56,345 nucleotides of DNA from positions 1 through 56,345 of the forward strand of contig DHKO01000032.1 in NCBI GenBank assembly GCA_002404895.1, in the 5' to 3' direction. Source of the stretch: Treponema sp. UBA4692. Lineage in GTDB: Bacteria > Spirochaetota > Spirochaetia > Treponematales > Treponemataceae. Each line of letters begins with the position of its first letter. Position 1 is the stretch's first letter. Below are positions 1 to 7,679 of this stretch, one piece after another. Made by a program: the position numbers and the translations under genes. Under the pieces are notes generated by a model. The model did no database searches and had not been told where the DNA came from. It saw only the letters and a program-made list of their open reading frames with translations.

Positions 1-69
1 TTCTTCTTCATCGAATATTTCTTCAAGCACTTTTAGGGTGCTTCTTCTTCCAAAAACAATTCAAAACAT
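1..69 (-). pseudogene. 5' edge of a minus-strand ORF with TGA as third codon
   Basis: A strong Shine-Dalgarno (GGAGG at about 76-80 on the minus strand) precedes ATG at 69-67. The frame then reads Met-Phe-TGA and continues open for 20 codons to the window edge (I-V-F-G-R-R-S-T-L-K-V-L-E-E then acidic). The TGA at 61-63 is therefore either a nonsense mutation, a sequence error, a recoded codon, or a sign that translation starts elsewhere. The rest of the gene lies outside the window, so no family can be assigned. Confidence 0.3.
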
Positions 70-301
70 TATTTTCCTCCAAACATTTATCTAAAATCCT
101 GATGAAAATTAAGCCGATTTTTAATTTTGGCTTATTTCTTTATGAAACGAAAAATCTCGCGGAATCTCTTTTGAATTTTATTCGGAATTTCTGCTTGGAA
201 TTTTGATTTTAAAGTTTATCTTGAATTCTCGTTTTTGATTTTTCATTCGTGTTTTTCAATAAACGCTTTTCACAAAAATTAGATTTTTCTCAGGAGCAAG
301 C

Positions 302-373
302 ATGACTTCTACGATTTCTTTAGTTGTAATATTCGTTGTTATAACACTTGGCTGTGTTTATCTTTTTAGATAA
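302..373 (+). CDS. tiny hydrophobic membrane peptide, 23 aa
   Basis: ATG at 302 follows a good ribosome binding site (AGGAG at about 291-295). The 23-residue product is almost entirely one predicted transmembrane helix (S-L-V-V-I-F-V-V-I-T-L-G) ending in Arg. It is followed after 30 nt by a second small membrane ORF with its own Shine-Dalgarno, so the pair may form a two-gene transcript. I do not recognise a family; small single-helix subunits of transporters or respiratory complexes look like this, but no partner genes are adjacent. Confidence 0.4.
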   Translation: MTSTISLVVIFVVITLGCVYLFR

Positions 374-403
374 GCGAAAATTTATTTTTTTTAGGAGAAT
401 TTT

Positions 404-529
404 ATGTTGTTTGGACTTTTATGTGTTTTTTTGATTTGTGCTTCGTCAGTTATATTTTCTGTTTTGGCTGTCGCAATCGACAATCTCGGCGACAGCTGGA
501 TAAAAAAGATTGATATGAAACGCGCTTAA
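404..529 (+). CDS. small single-span membrane protein, 41 aa
   Basis: ATG at 404 follows TAGGAG (392-397). The product has one long hydrophobic segment (residues about 2-25) and a short charged tail containing N-L-G-D-S-W followed by K-K and K-R, so the C-terminus is probably cytoplasmic. It lies 30 nt after the 23-aa ORF and before a long inverted repeat that separates it from the convergent gene at 670. Function unknown; the good RBS and membrane-like composition are the only support for it being real. Confidence 0.45.
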   Translation: MLFGLLCVFLICASSVIFSVLAVAIDNLGDSWIKKIDMKRA

Positions 530-536
530 AAAATTC

Positions 537-665
537 CGGCTGCCTAAAATTTATTGCAACTGTTAATTTTTCAGAACCATACGCTGAATATGGCAAAATT
601 CTGAATCAAAACAGACCGAAAATTGCTCGGCTTCAGCAAGGAAAAAGCGGTTTTTTAGGCAGCCG
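537..665. repeat. 13-bp inverted repeat enclosing a second hairpin, between convergent genes
   Basis: Arms CGGCTGCCTAAAA (537-549) and its exact reverse complement (653-665) are about 100 nt apart. Inside lies a small hairpin TTGCT..AGCAA (623-639). The 3' arm touches the end of the FliM-like gene. It may be a folded RNA or bidirectional terminator structure, or a small repeat element; the loop is too long for a standard intrinsic terminator. Confidence 0.5.
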
Positions 666-669
666 ATTT

Positions 670-1314
670 CTATTTTTTAAGATTTTTGATTTCTTTCAAG
701 AATTCTTGCGTTATGAAAAATTTTTCAATTCCAAACGAGCGGAGATTTTCGTTCCAGTTTATGCTCAGAGCGACTCCTGTTTTTTCGCTTGAAAACTGCT
801 CAAAAGTCTTTTCAAACATATTTTCAACTTTGATTTCTGATTCGAGATTGTTTTTTCTTTCGATGCATTTTGCCAAGATTGCAATCACGAAATGTCGGAG
901 AACCTCGCTTTGGAAAAAATTTATCTTGTGGAGCGGGTCGATTACAAGTCCTGAAAGCGCGCCGTATAGAAACGAGTCGAGCTTTACGAAAAAGTTTGCG
1001 CCGTTAAGCGAAAGCCTGTAGACAAAATCATTTTTTGTGAGTGAGTCAAAAAATTCTTCCGAAGAAATTTCTTCCGCCGCAGTCAAAATCAATTTTCTGA
1101 TTTTAGGCGCTCCGAATTTGTTTTTCAGCGCGACTTCAAAGTCTTTGTTTAGAGCCGCGCAGCCGTTTTTTATGATTTCAATCTCTTCATTTTTTAAGAT
1201 TTTCTGGTAATTGTATTTTTTTTCGGTTTGCGTTGCTTTAGATTTGTCATTTTGTGATATAATTCCAAAAAGTTTGTCAACTTCTTCCTGTGAAATAGCG
1301 ATGTTGTTTTCCAT
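670..1314 (-). CDS. FliM-like protein lacking the C-terminal SpoA domain
   Basis: The 214-aa product starts with a conserved flagellar-switch N-terminal motif (A-I-S-Q-E-E-V-D-K-L-F), which in FliM is the segment that binds phosphorylated CheY. Residues about 70-170 resemble a diverged FliM middle (CheC-like) domain, including a stretch matching the conserved pattern around N-F-F-V-K-L-D-S-F-L-Y-G-A-L-S-G. The chain ends before any SpoA/FliN-type domain, where FliM (about 340 aa) would continue. It could be a regulatory paralogue or a decayed copy. No Shine-Dalgarno precedes the ATG; instead a -10-like TAAAAT (minus strand, 1328-1323) lies 8 nt upstream, suggesting a leaderless or nearly leaderless mRNA. 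It is divergent from the DUF4230 gene. Family assignment is inferred from motif reading. Confidence 0.6.
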   Translation of the reverse strand: MENNIAISQEEVDKLFGIISQNDKSKATQTEKKYNYQKILKNEEIEIIKNGCAALNKDFEVALKNKFGAPKIRKLILTAAEEISSEEFFDSLTKNDFVYRLSLNGANFFVKLDSFLYGALSGLVIDPLHKINFFQSEVLRHFVIAILAKCIERKNNLESEIKVENMFEKTFEQFSSEKTGVALSINWNENLRSFGIEKFFITQEFLKEIKNLKK

Positions 1315-1437
1315 AATATGCTATTTTAACGCTGAAATGCTTAAAAAGGAAGAATTTATTTTTATAATTTAAGCGCGCAAAAATATTTTGTGTTTTTGGC
1401 TGCTTCTGCCGATTTTGGCGAATCAAATGGAGAGAAA

Positions 1438-2127
1438 ATGAAAAATCAGAACGGAAATTTCAGCAAAGAGAGCAAAATAAGAAAAGCAAAGAGAGAAAAT
1501 TATCGGAAAATTAGCGGCAGAATCGAAAAAAGTGAAAACCAAGGATTTTTTTCGCGGAATATAAATAAAATCTTATTGAAAATAACTCTGATTTTGATTT
1601 TGGCGATTGCTGCTGGAATTGGCGGATTTTACGGATTCAACAAAATTTCTGAAATCAAGACTGAAAAACGCGTTGCTCTCGCGACTGCGGAAATGCAAAA
1701 ATGCGCGGAGCTGATTTCGGTCAAAAATTATTATAGCGACATTGTTTCAATCAAAAAAACTCGGATTGCAGGTCTTGCAAAATCGTTTTCGATTGTCAGG
1801 TACGAGGGAATTTTGCGCGCCGGAATTGCAGACTTGAGTCTTTGCGATGTGAAAGTTTCTCAAAACGGCAAAAAAGTTGAAATTGTCATTCCTGAATGTG
1901 AAGTTTTGGGAAATGATATTTCTGACATTGAAGTTTTTGACGAAGACAGAAGCATTTTCGTTTCGGTTACGATGAAAGAAATGGTTGATGAAATCAATTT
2001 GAGCCGCGAGTCTTCAAAGGAAAAGCTGATTGAAGCTGGAATTTTGGAAGAGGCGCGGCAGCAGGCGATTATGATTATAAAAAATATTTTCAGGGCGGCA
2101 GGATTTTCTGATGTTCGGGTTGGCTAG
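1438..2127 (+). CDS. DUF4230 family membrane-anchored protein
   Basis: The start is placed at ATG 1438, 4 nt after GGAGAG, rather than at the longer open frame beginning near 1390. The 229-aa product has a basic N-terminus, one transmembrane helix at about residues 46-66, and an exposed domain with the DUF4230 hallmarks: a V-K-N-Y-Y-S-D-I region, V-R-Y-E-G-I-L-R-A-G-I-A-D-L, then V-I-P-E-C-E-V-L. The biochemical role of this family is unknown. A TATAAT at 1363-1368 is a likely promoter. The stop overlaps the start of the ABC exporter gene by 17 nt, so the two are translationally coupled or at least co-transcribed. Confidence 0.75.
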   Translation: MKNQNGNFSKESKIRKAKRENYRKISGRIEKSENQGFFSRNINKILLKITLILILAIAAGIGGFYGFNKISEIKTEKRVALATAEMQKCAELISVKNYYSDIVSIKKTRIAGLAKSFSIVRYEGILRAGIADLSLCDVKVSQNGKKVEIVIPECEVLGNDISDIEVFDEDRSIFVSVTMKEMVDEINLSRESSKEKLIEAGILEEARQQAIMIIKNIFRAAGFSDVRVG

Positions 2128-3880
2128 AAAACTTTCAGTCGGAATGGAGAAAAAATACTGGATTTACACGGCGATTTCTCCGCTTTTTATGGTTGGCGAA
2201 GTCTTGATGGAAACGACGATTCCGCTGGTGATGGCAAAAATTGTTGACGTTGGAATTGCGGAAAAAAATTCCGCGTTTGTGATAAAGTCTGGAATCCTGA
2301 TGATTTCGATGGCGTTGTTTTCGCTTTTTTGCGGCGCAATGTGCGGACGGACTTCATCGGTTGCGGCTTTCGGTTTTTCAAAAAATCTTCGGAAAAAGCT
2401 TTTCGGCCGCGTTCAGGAATTTTCTTTTGGAAATGTCGATAAATTTGGGACCAGCTCGCTTGTCACGCGGCTAACGACTGATGTCACCAATATTCAAAAT
2501 ATGTATCAGAACGTAATCCGCTCGATGATTCGCTCGCCGATGATGCTTTTTTCAGGCACGGTTATGGCCTGCACAATCAGCTTGAAGCTTGCGCTGATTT
2601 TTTTTGTCGTGACGCCGGTTCTTTTTGTGACTTTGCTCTTGATTGTGAAGACTGTTTATCCCCGGTTCAGAAAACTTTTTGAAAAATATGATAATTTGAA
2701 TAGAATCGTTCAGGAAAATTTGATTGCAATCCGCGTTGTGAAGGCTTTTGTTCGCGAAAAATACGAGAATCAGAAATTCGACGAGATCGCGGACGAGCTT
2801 AGGCAGACGCAAGTGAACGCTGAAAAAGTCGTTATTTTGAATATGCCTGTAATGCAGATGTCGATTTATCTTTGCATAATCGCGGCTTTGTGGTTCGGCG
2901 GAAATTTTGTTCTGCGCGGAGAAATGCAGGTTGGCGGCTTAATCAGCTTTATTTCGTATGTCAGCCAAGTTTTGATGTCGCTTGTGATGATGAGCCGGCT
3001 TTTTGTGATGTTCATAATGTCGCGGGCGAGCGTTCAGAGAATTTCCGAGGTTTTGGACGAGAAAATCGAGATTGAAAATAGTGTGGATTGCTTCGCCAGG
3101 ACTTCGTCCACGGCTCGCAATGACGGAAGCTTTTCTAAAAATGCTGGGCAGATTGATTTTAATCACGTTTATTTTTCTTATGATAAAAAAGCGGAACACA
3201 GCGTTTTAATAGACATAAATCTTCATATTCCATCCGGAAGCGTTGTGGGAATCCTTGGCGGAACTGGCTCGTCAAAATCAACTTTGGTTCATATGATTTC
3301 GCGGCTTTACGATGTCTCAAAAGGCTCTGTTTGCGTCGGCGGAAAAGACGTTCGCGAGTGGAATCTTGAAGAACTCAGAAAAAAAATCGGCTTTGTGCTT
3401 CAAAAAAATGTGCTTTTCAGCGGAACAATTGCGGAAAATCTTCGCTGGGGAAACGAGAACGCGACCGACGAGGAAATTGTTCAGGCGGCGAAGGCTTCCG
3501 ATGCCGATGAATTTGTCTCAAGATTCCCGGACGGATATGAAACGCAGCTCGGTCAGGGCGGCGTGAATCTTTCAGGCGGACAAAAACAGCGTCTTTGCAT
3601 TGCTCGCGCGCTTTTGAAAAAGCCTGCGATTTTGATAATGGACGACTCGACGAGCGCGGTTGACACGGCGACAGATTTAAGAATCAGAAATGCGCTGAAA
3701 AAACTTTTGCCAAGCACGACAAAGCTGATTATCGCGCAGAGAATTGCTAGCGTTCAAAATTCTGACTTTATTGTTGTCCTGAACGAGGGAAAAATCGACG
3801 GAATCGGAACGCACGAGGAGCTTATGAAATCGAATCAGATTTACCGTGAGACTTACGAAACTCAAATGTCGGAAAATTAG
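2111..3880 (+). CDS. ABC exporter half-transporter with degenerate ATPase site
   Basis: A 589-aa type IV ABC exporter: six-helix transmembrane domain (about 1-315), linker, then nucleotide-binding domain. The Walker A (near residue 384) reads G-G-T-G-S-S-K-S-T, with Ser where Gly precedes the Lys, and the Walker B ends M-D-D-S-T-S-A-V-D, with Asp in place of the catalytic Glu, while the signature L-S-G-G-Q is intact. That combination is typical of the non-catalytic partner in heterodimeric exporters such as TM287/288, BmrCD and LmrCD. The canonical partner follows at 4034. The linker carries an in-frame palindromic repeat (3085-3126) not expected in the family. The start at 2111 overlaps the upstream gene; 2144 is an alternative. 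Substrate unknown, probably a drug or lipid. Confidence 0.9.
   Translation: MFGLARKLSVGMEKKYWIYTAISPLFMVGEVLMETTIPLVMAKIVDVGIAEKNSAFVIKSGILMISMALFSLFCGAMCGRTSSVAAFGFSKNLRKKLFGRVQEFSFGNVDKFGTSSLVTRLTTDVTNIQNMYQNVIRSMIRSPMMLFSGTVMACTISLKLALIFFVVTPVLFVTLLLIVKTVYPRFRKLFEKYDNLNRIVQENLIAIRVVKAFVREKYENQKFDEIADELRQTQVNAEKVVILNMPVMQMSIYLCIIAALWFGGNFVLRGEMQVGGLISFISYVSQVLMSLVMMSRLFVMFIMSRASVQRISEVLDEKIEIENSVDCFARTSSTARNDGSFSKNAGQIDFNHVYFSYDKKAEHSVLIDINLHIPSGSVVGILGGTGSSKSTLVHMISRLYDVSKGSVCVGGKDVREWNLEELRKKIGFVLQKNVLFSGTIAENLRWGNENATDEEIVQAAKASDADEFVSRFPDGYETQLGQGGVNLSGGQKQRLCIARALLKKPAILIMDDSTSAVDTATDLRIRNALKKLLPSTTKLIIAQRIASVQNSDFIVVLNEGKIDGIGTHEELMKSNQIYRETYETQMSEN
3085..3126 (+). repeat. palindromic short repeat inserted in frame in an ABC exporter gene
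   Basis: The stretch runs from GGATTGCTTCGCC to CTCGCAATGACGG, with ATTGC/GCAAT ends in inverted orientation and further internal symmetry (GGACTTCGTCC). It lies in the linker between membrane and ATPase domains and encodes a Cys-Phe-Ala-Arg...Arg-Asn-Asp-Gly stretch. The AATGACG end is shared with an intergenic repeat near 46239. Confidence 0.55.
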
Positions 3881-4033
3881 AGTCTAAAAAGAGAATGGAA
3901 GATTTTGAAACTGGAAATTTGCTGGCTTAAAATCAAAAAAATCAAAATCATAAAAATCTAGAAGATTGAAAATCGAAAATCGACAAAATGAAAAATATTG
4001 GTTCTAAAAAATCAAAAAATTAAGGAAGAAAAT

Positions 4034-5830
4034 ATGCCGCCTGTAAAAATTAGGGGAACTCAAAAACCGAAAAACACAAAGAAAACGATTTTAAGGCTCG
4101 TTTCTTACATGGGAAAATTCAAGATTTTGTGGCCGCTTGTCTTTTTCTTTGTGATTGCCGCGTCGCTTGCCGAAGTTGCCGGAACTTATCTCCTGAAGCC
4201 TGCCTTGAACGAATTTATTGTGCCTTTTATCGGAAAGCAGAATGTTGATTTATCGGCTTTTATCAGGCTGATTTTCACGATGCTCGCGATTTATGCGGCT
4301 GGAGTTTTGTCTTCTTATGCTTCGGAGCGGATTTTGATTCATATTTCAACGAAAACGCTTTTTAATATCCGCCGCGATTTGTTTCATCATATGGAAAAAC
4401 TTCCGCTGAAATTTTTTGACACGCATCCGCACGGCGTTCTTATGTCGCTTTACACGAACGATACCGACACTTTGCGCGAAATGTTCAGCATGAGCGTTCC
4501 TCAGCTTTTCTCAACGTTTTTTCAAGTTTCAGGAATTCTGATAATGATGATGATTCTGAGCCTTCCGCTTACGCTTCTTGTTGCGGGCACAACGGTTCTG
4601 ATAATGTTTTTGTCGTCGAAAATCGGGAAAAAATCCGGAATGGCATTCCGAGCGCAGCAGGAAAATATTGCACGCGTGAATGGCTACATTGAAGAATTGA
4701 TTGAAGGACAGCGCGTCGTGAAAGTTTTTACACGCGAAAAAAAGACGAATGAAAAATTTGACATTTTGAATGAAAATCTTTGCAAGGCTGGAACAAGCGC
4801 GATGAGCTACGTTTCCGTTCTCGGACCGATTATGAACAATTTGAGCCACGTTCAGTATGCGCTTACGGCGATAACCGGCGCGTTCATGGTGATTTCGGGA
4901 AAAATCGATATTGGAACTGTCGCGAGTTTTTTGCAGTCAATCCGCTCGTTTTCCAGACCGCTTACGCAGGTGAGCCAGCAGTTCAATTCTATTTTGAATG
5001 CGCTTGCCGGCGCTGAAAGAATTTTTGCCGCAATCGATGAGAAAACTGAGGAAGATTCAGGCGAAATTATTCTTCAAAGTCAAAATGAAAAATCTGGAAA
5101 AATCATTTTTGACGATGTGAGCTTTGGATATGAACCGAACGTTGAAGTTCTCCATAAAATAAATTTGCGCGCCGAGTCTGGAAGAAAAATCGCCCTTGTC
5201 GGCTCGACTGGAAGCGGAAAAACCACAATCACGAATCTTCTTACGCGGTTTTACGATTTGGAAGCTGGAAAAGGCGACATAACTTATGACGGAATTCCGC
5301 TCAAAAAAATCAAGAAGGACTCGCTCCGCTCGTCTCTTGGAATGGTTTTGCAGGACACTCATCTTTTTACAGGAACAATCCGCGACAATATAAAATACGG
5401 AAATCTTTCGGCTAGCGAAGAAGAGATTTTTGCGGCGGCGAAACTTGCGAATGCGGACTTTTTTATACGGCACTTGCCGGACGGCTACGACACAGTTATT
5501 GCTGGCGACGGCGGAAATCTGAGTCAGGGGCAGAGACAGCTTTTGGCGATTGCGCGCGCGGCTGTCGCAAGTCCTCCAGTTTTGATTCTTGACGAGGCGA
5601 CAAGCTCAATCGACACGAGAACCGAAACTTTGATTCAGCAGGGAATGGACCGCCTTATGCACGGACGCACTGTTTTTGTGATTGCGCACAGGCTTAGCAC
5701 GGTGAGAAATGCGGACGAAATCATCGTTCTTGAAAAAGGAAATATCATCGAGCGGGGAAACCACGAGCAGCTTCTTTCGAAAAAGGGCAGATATTACGCG
5801 CTTTACACTGGCACGTTCAAATTGGAATAG
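4034..5830 (+). CDS. ABC exporter half-transporter, catalytic partner
   Basis: The start is placed at ATG 4034 after AAGGAAG; the open frame extends upstream to 3998 without a ribosome binding site. The 598-aa protein has an MsbA-like six-helix domain followed by a nucleotide-binding domain with canonical Walker A (G-S-T-G-S-G-K-T-T near residue 390), Walker B L-I-L-D-E-A-T-S-S-I-D with the catalytic Glu, and the switch His in I-A-H-R-L-S-T. Its signature is L-S-Q-G-Q rather than L-S-G-G-Q. Together with the preceding gene this predicts one active site (this Walker A/B with the neighbour's signature) and one degenerate site. A MarR-type regulator follows after 3 nt, pointing to a regulated efflux system. 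Confidence 0.9.
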   Translation: MPPVKIRGTQKPKNTKKTILRLVSYMGKFKILWPLVFFFVIAASLAEVAGTYLLKPALNEFIVPFIGKQNVDLSAFIRLIFTMLAIYAAGVLSSYASERILIHISTKTLFNIRRDLFHHMEKLPLKFFDTHPHGVLMSLYTNDTDTLREMFSMSVPQLFSTFFQVSGILIMMMILSLPLTLLVAGTTVLIMFLSSKIGKKSGMAFRAQQENIARVNGYIEELIEGQRVVKVFTREKKTNEKFDILNENLCKAGTSAMSYVSVLGPIMNNLSHVQYALTAITGAFMVISGKIDIGTVASFLQSIRSFSRPLTQVSQQFNSILNALAGAERIFAAIDEKTEEDSGEIILQSQNEKSGKIIFDDVSFGYEPNVEVLHKINLRAESGRKIALVGSTGSGKTTITNLLTRFYDLEAGKGDITYDGIPLKKIKKDSLRSSLGMVLQDTHLFTGTIRDNIKYGNLSASEEEIFAAAKLANADFFIRHLPDGYDTVIAGDGGNLSQGQRQLLAIARAAVASPPVLILDEATSSIDTRTETLIQQGMDRLMHGRTVFVIAHRLSTVRNADEIIVLEKGNIIERGNHEQLLSKKGRYYALYTGTFKLE

Positions 5831-5833
5831 TTT

Positions 5834-6262
5834 ATGCAGTATACAATTTCTTCGGCTTTGTCATTGATTTCTCACATTCATTCGCAGGCGGCGGAATTCC
5901 TTGAAAAAAGACTTTCAGAAAAAGGTCTTGAATCTCTTGCGTCATCTCACGGATTTATTTTGTTTTGTCTGAGCAAAAAATCGATGAAGATGGGCGAGCT
6001 TTCAGAAGTCATAAACCGAAACAAATCGACCACGACGGCTCTTGTAAAAAAACTTGAAAATCTCGGATTCGTTCAAGTTGAAAAATCAAAAGAAGATTCG
6101 AGAAAAAAAATAATCGCGTTGACGGAAAAAGGCGAAAAATATAACGAAGTTACGGCGGAAATTTCAAGCGAGCTGATGAAAAAAGCGTTCAAAAATTTTA
6201 GCGAGGATGAAAAACAGAATCTTTTGAATGAGCTTTTAAAGCTTTCTGAAAATTTGAACTGA
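5834..6262 (+). CDS. MarR family transcriptional regulator
   Basis: 142 aa with the winged-helix architecture of MarR: a recognition helix region (M-G-E-L-S-E-V-I-N-R-N-K-S-T-T-T-A-L-V-K-K-L-E) and the wing R-K-K-I-I-A-L-T-E-K-G. It starts 3 nt after the exporter gene and is presumably co-transcribed with it, so it probably controls the exporter in response to a small ligand, as is common for MarR-exporter pairs. The operator cannot be identified by eye. Confidence 0.85.
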   Translation: MQYTISSALSLISHIHSQAAEFLEKRLSEKGLESLASSHGFILFCLSKKSMKMGELSEVINRNKSTTTALVKKLENLGFVQVEKSKEDSRKKIIALTEKGEKYNEVTAEISSELMKKAFKNFSEDEKQNLLNELLKLSENLN

Positions 6263-6402
6263 TTTTTAATGGCGTTCATTTAGTTTTTTCTGAAAATGAA
6301 AACAGAGTTGCTTATAGAGGCGTTTATTTGCCATTTTTTTCAGAAAATAAAAGCTGTCTTTTTGACAATCTGGGGCAGACTCAACAATTAGTTCTATAAA
6401 AT

Positions 6403-6431
6403 TTGCTTTCCTGAAAAATCAGCCCTATACT
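6403..6431 (+). promoter_or_regulatory. sigma-70-type promoter of the importer operon
   Basis: TTGCTT (6403-6408), a 17-nt spacer and TATACT (6426-6431) give a predicted start near 6438 and a leader of about 70 nt. The leader holds a small hairpin TCGCC-GGGT-GGCGA (6477-6490) just before the AAAGGAG Shine-Dalgarno, which might modulate translation. Confidence 0.55.
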
Positions 6432-6507
6432 TTTATTAAGGCTGAGCGAAAAAATTGCTCAATCGGAAAAAGATTCTCGCCGGGTGGCGATTTTAAAGGA
6501 GCATCTT

Positions 6508-7551
6508 ATGAAAAAAATCCTGACTTTAGTTTGCGGCGTCGCCGCTGCTTTTTCATTCTTTTCCTGCAACAAAAAAGCTGCTGACGCTGGCGAGCTTGTT
6601 GTTTACGGCTCGTGCGAGGAAGAATATCTGTCTGCTGCCTGCGCAAAATTTGAGGAAATCAGCGGCGTAAAGACAACTTACCAGAGACTTTCGACAGGCG
6701 AAGTTCTTACAAAAATCGGCGAGGAAAACGGAAATCCTTCTGCCGATGTCTGGTTTGGCGGCACAACCGACCCTTACAACGAGGCTGCGATGAAAGGTCT
6801 TTTGCTTCCTTACAATGCGAAAAACGCTGAGCATCTCGTCGGCTCTCAATTTAAAGATGAGAACGACAACTGGTTTGGAATCTACCGTGGAATTCTCGGA
6901 TTTTTCTGGAACACAGAAGAGATGAAGCGACTTAATCTTGAGCCGCCGAAGGACTGGGACGACCTTTTAAAGCCTGAATACAAAGGTCTTATCTCTTTTG
7001 CTAACCCTAACACAGCCGGAACTGGAAAACTTATCGTTAATACTCTCGTTCAGCTAAAGGGCGAGAAAGCGGCAATGGAATATTTTGCGAAGCTCGACAA
7101 AAACATCTGCCAGTACACAAAATCCGGCTCTGGACCTTCAAAGCTTGTTCCGACTGGCGAAGTTGTAATCGGAATCGGATTCCTTCACGATGTTGTCTAT
7201 CAGATTGTTGATAACGGCTATGACAACATTGGAATGACGGCTCCTGCTTCTGGCACTTCATACGAGATTGGCGCAACTGCGATTTTCAAGGGCGCAAAAA
7301 ATCTTGACAACGCGAAAAAATTCATTGAATTCGCACTTTCTCCAGACTGCGTGAACCTTGCTCAGGAAAACGGCTCTTACCAGTTTCTTGTGATTGACAA
7401 CGCAAAGCCTGTTGAAGCCGCTGTAAAAGCTGGACTTGATAAAATCACAACAATCAACTACGACTTCACAGATGCGAAGACGAACGGCCCGAAATATTAT
7501 TCTGAATTCTTTGAAGTCATTGCTGCCGATGACCGCGTAAAAACAAAGTAA
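6508..7551 (+). CDS. ABC importer substrate-binding lipoprotein (FbpA/AfuA family)
   Basis: The start is ATG 6508 after AAAGGAGC; an earlier in-frame start at 6484 lacks a binding site. The 347-aa product has a signal peptide ending in a spirochaete lipobox (S-F-F-S-C, about residues 15-19) and then a family-1 solute-binding fold with the iron(III)/AfuA-like pattern A-D-V-W-F-G-G-T and S-F-A-N-P-N-T-A-G-T-G. The adjacent tyrosine pair that coordinates iron in FbpA is not seen at the equivalent place; instead there is F-L-H-D and S-G-T-S-Y-E-I-G, reminiscent of the AfuA branch that binds sugar phosphates. Substrate is therefore iron or a hexose phosphate. It is the first gene of a three-gene importer operon. 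Confidence 0.85.
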   Translation: MKKILTLVCGVAAAFSFFSCNKKAADAGELVVYGSCEEEYLSAACAKFEEISGVKTTYQRLSTGEVLTKIGEENGNPSADVWFGGTTDPYNEAAMKGLLLPYNAKNAEHLVGSQFKDENDNWFGIYRGILGFFWNTEEMKRLNLEPPKDWDDLLKPEYKGLISFANPNTAGTGKLIVNTLVQLKGEKAAMEYFAKLDKNICQYTKSGSGPSKLVPTGEVVIGIGFLHDVVYQIVDNGYDNIGMTAPASGTSYEIGATAIFKGAKNLDNAKKFIEFALSPDCVNLAQENGSYQFLVIDNAKPVEAAVKAGLDKITTINYDFTDAKTNGPKYYSEFFEVIAADDRVKTK

Positions 7552-7586
7552 AATAATTTTTCTTGTTTTTTAGTCTTGTGATTCTT

Positions 7587-7637
7587 AGAGCCTGGAAATT
7601 TTAAGCTTTGGCAGCTTCGCGTTTTCAGGCTCTTTTT
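7587..7637 (+). terminator. intercistronic stem-loop between binding protein and permease
   Basis: AGAGCCTGGAAA pairs with TTTTCAGGCTCT across an inner AAGCT..AGCTT hairpin, followed by TTTTTC. Such leaky terminators or stabilising loops usually make the binding protein more abundant than the permease. Confidence 0.6.
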
Positions 7638-7679
7638 CAATTTTGAATCGGACATTTTTTTCTGAAAGGAGCGTGAACT

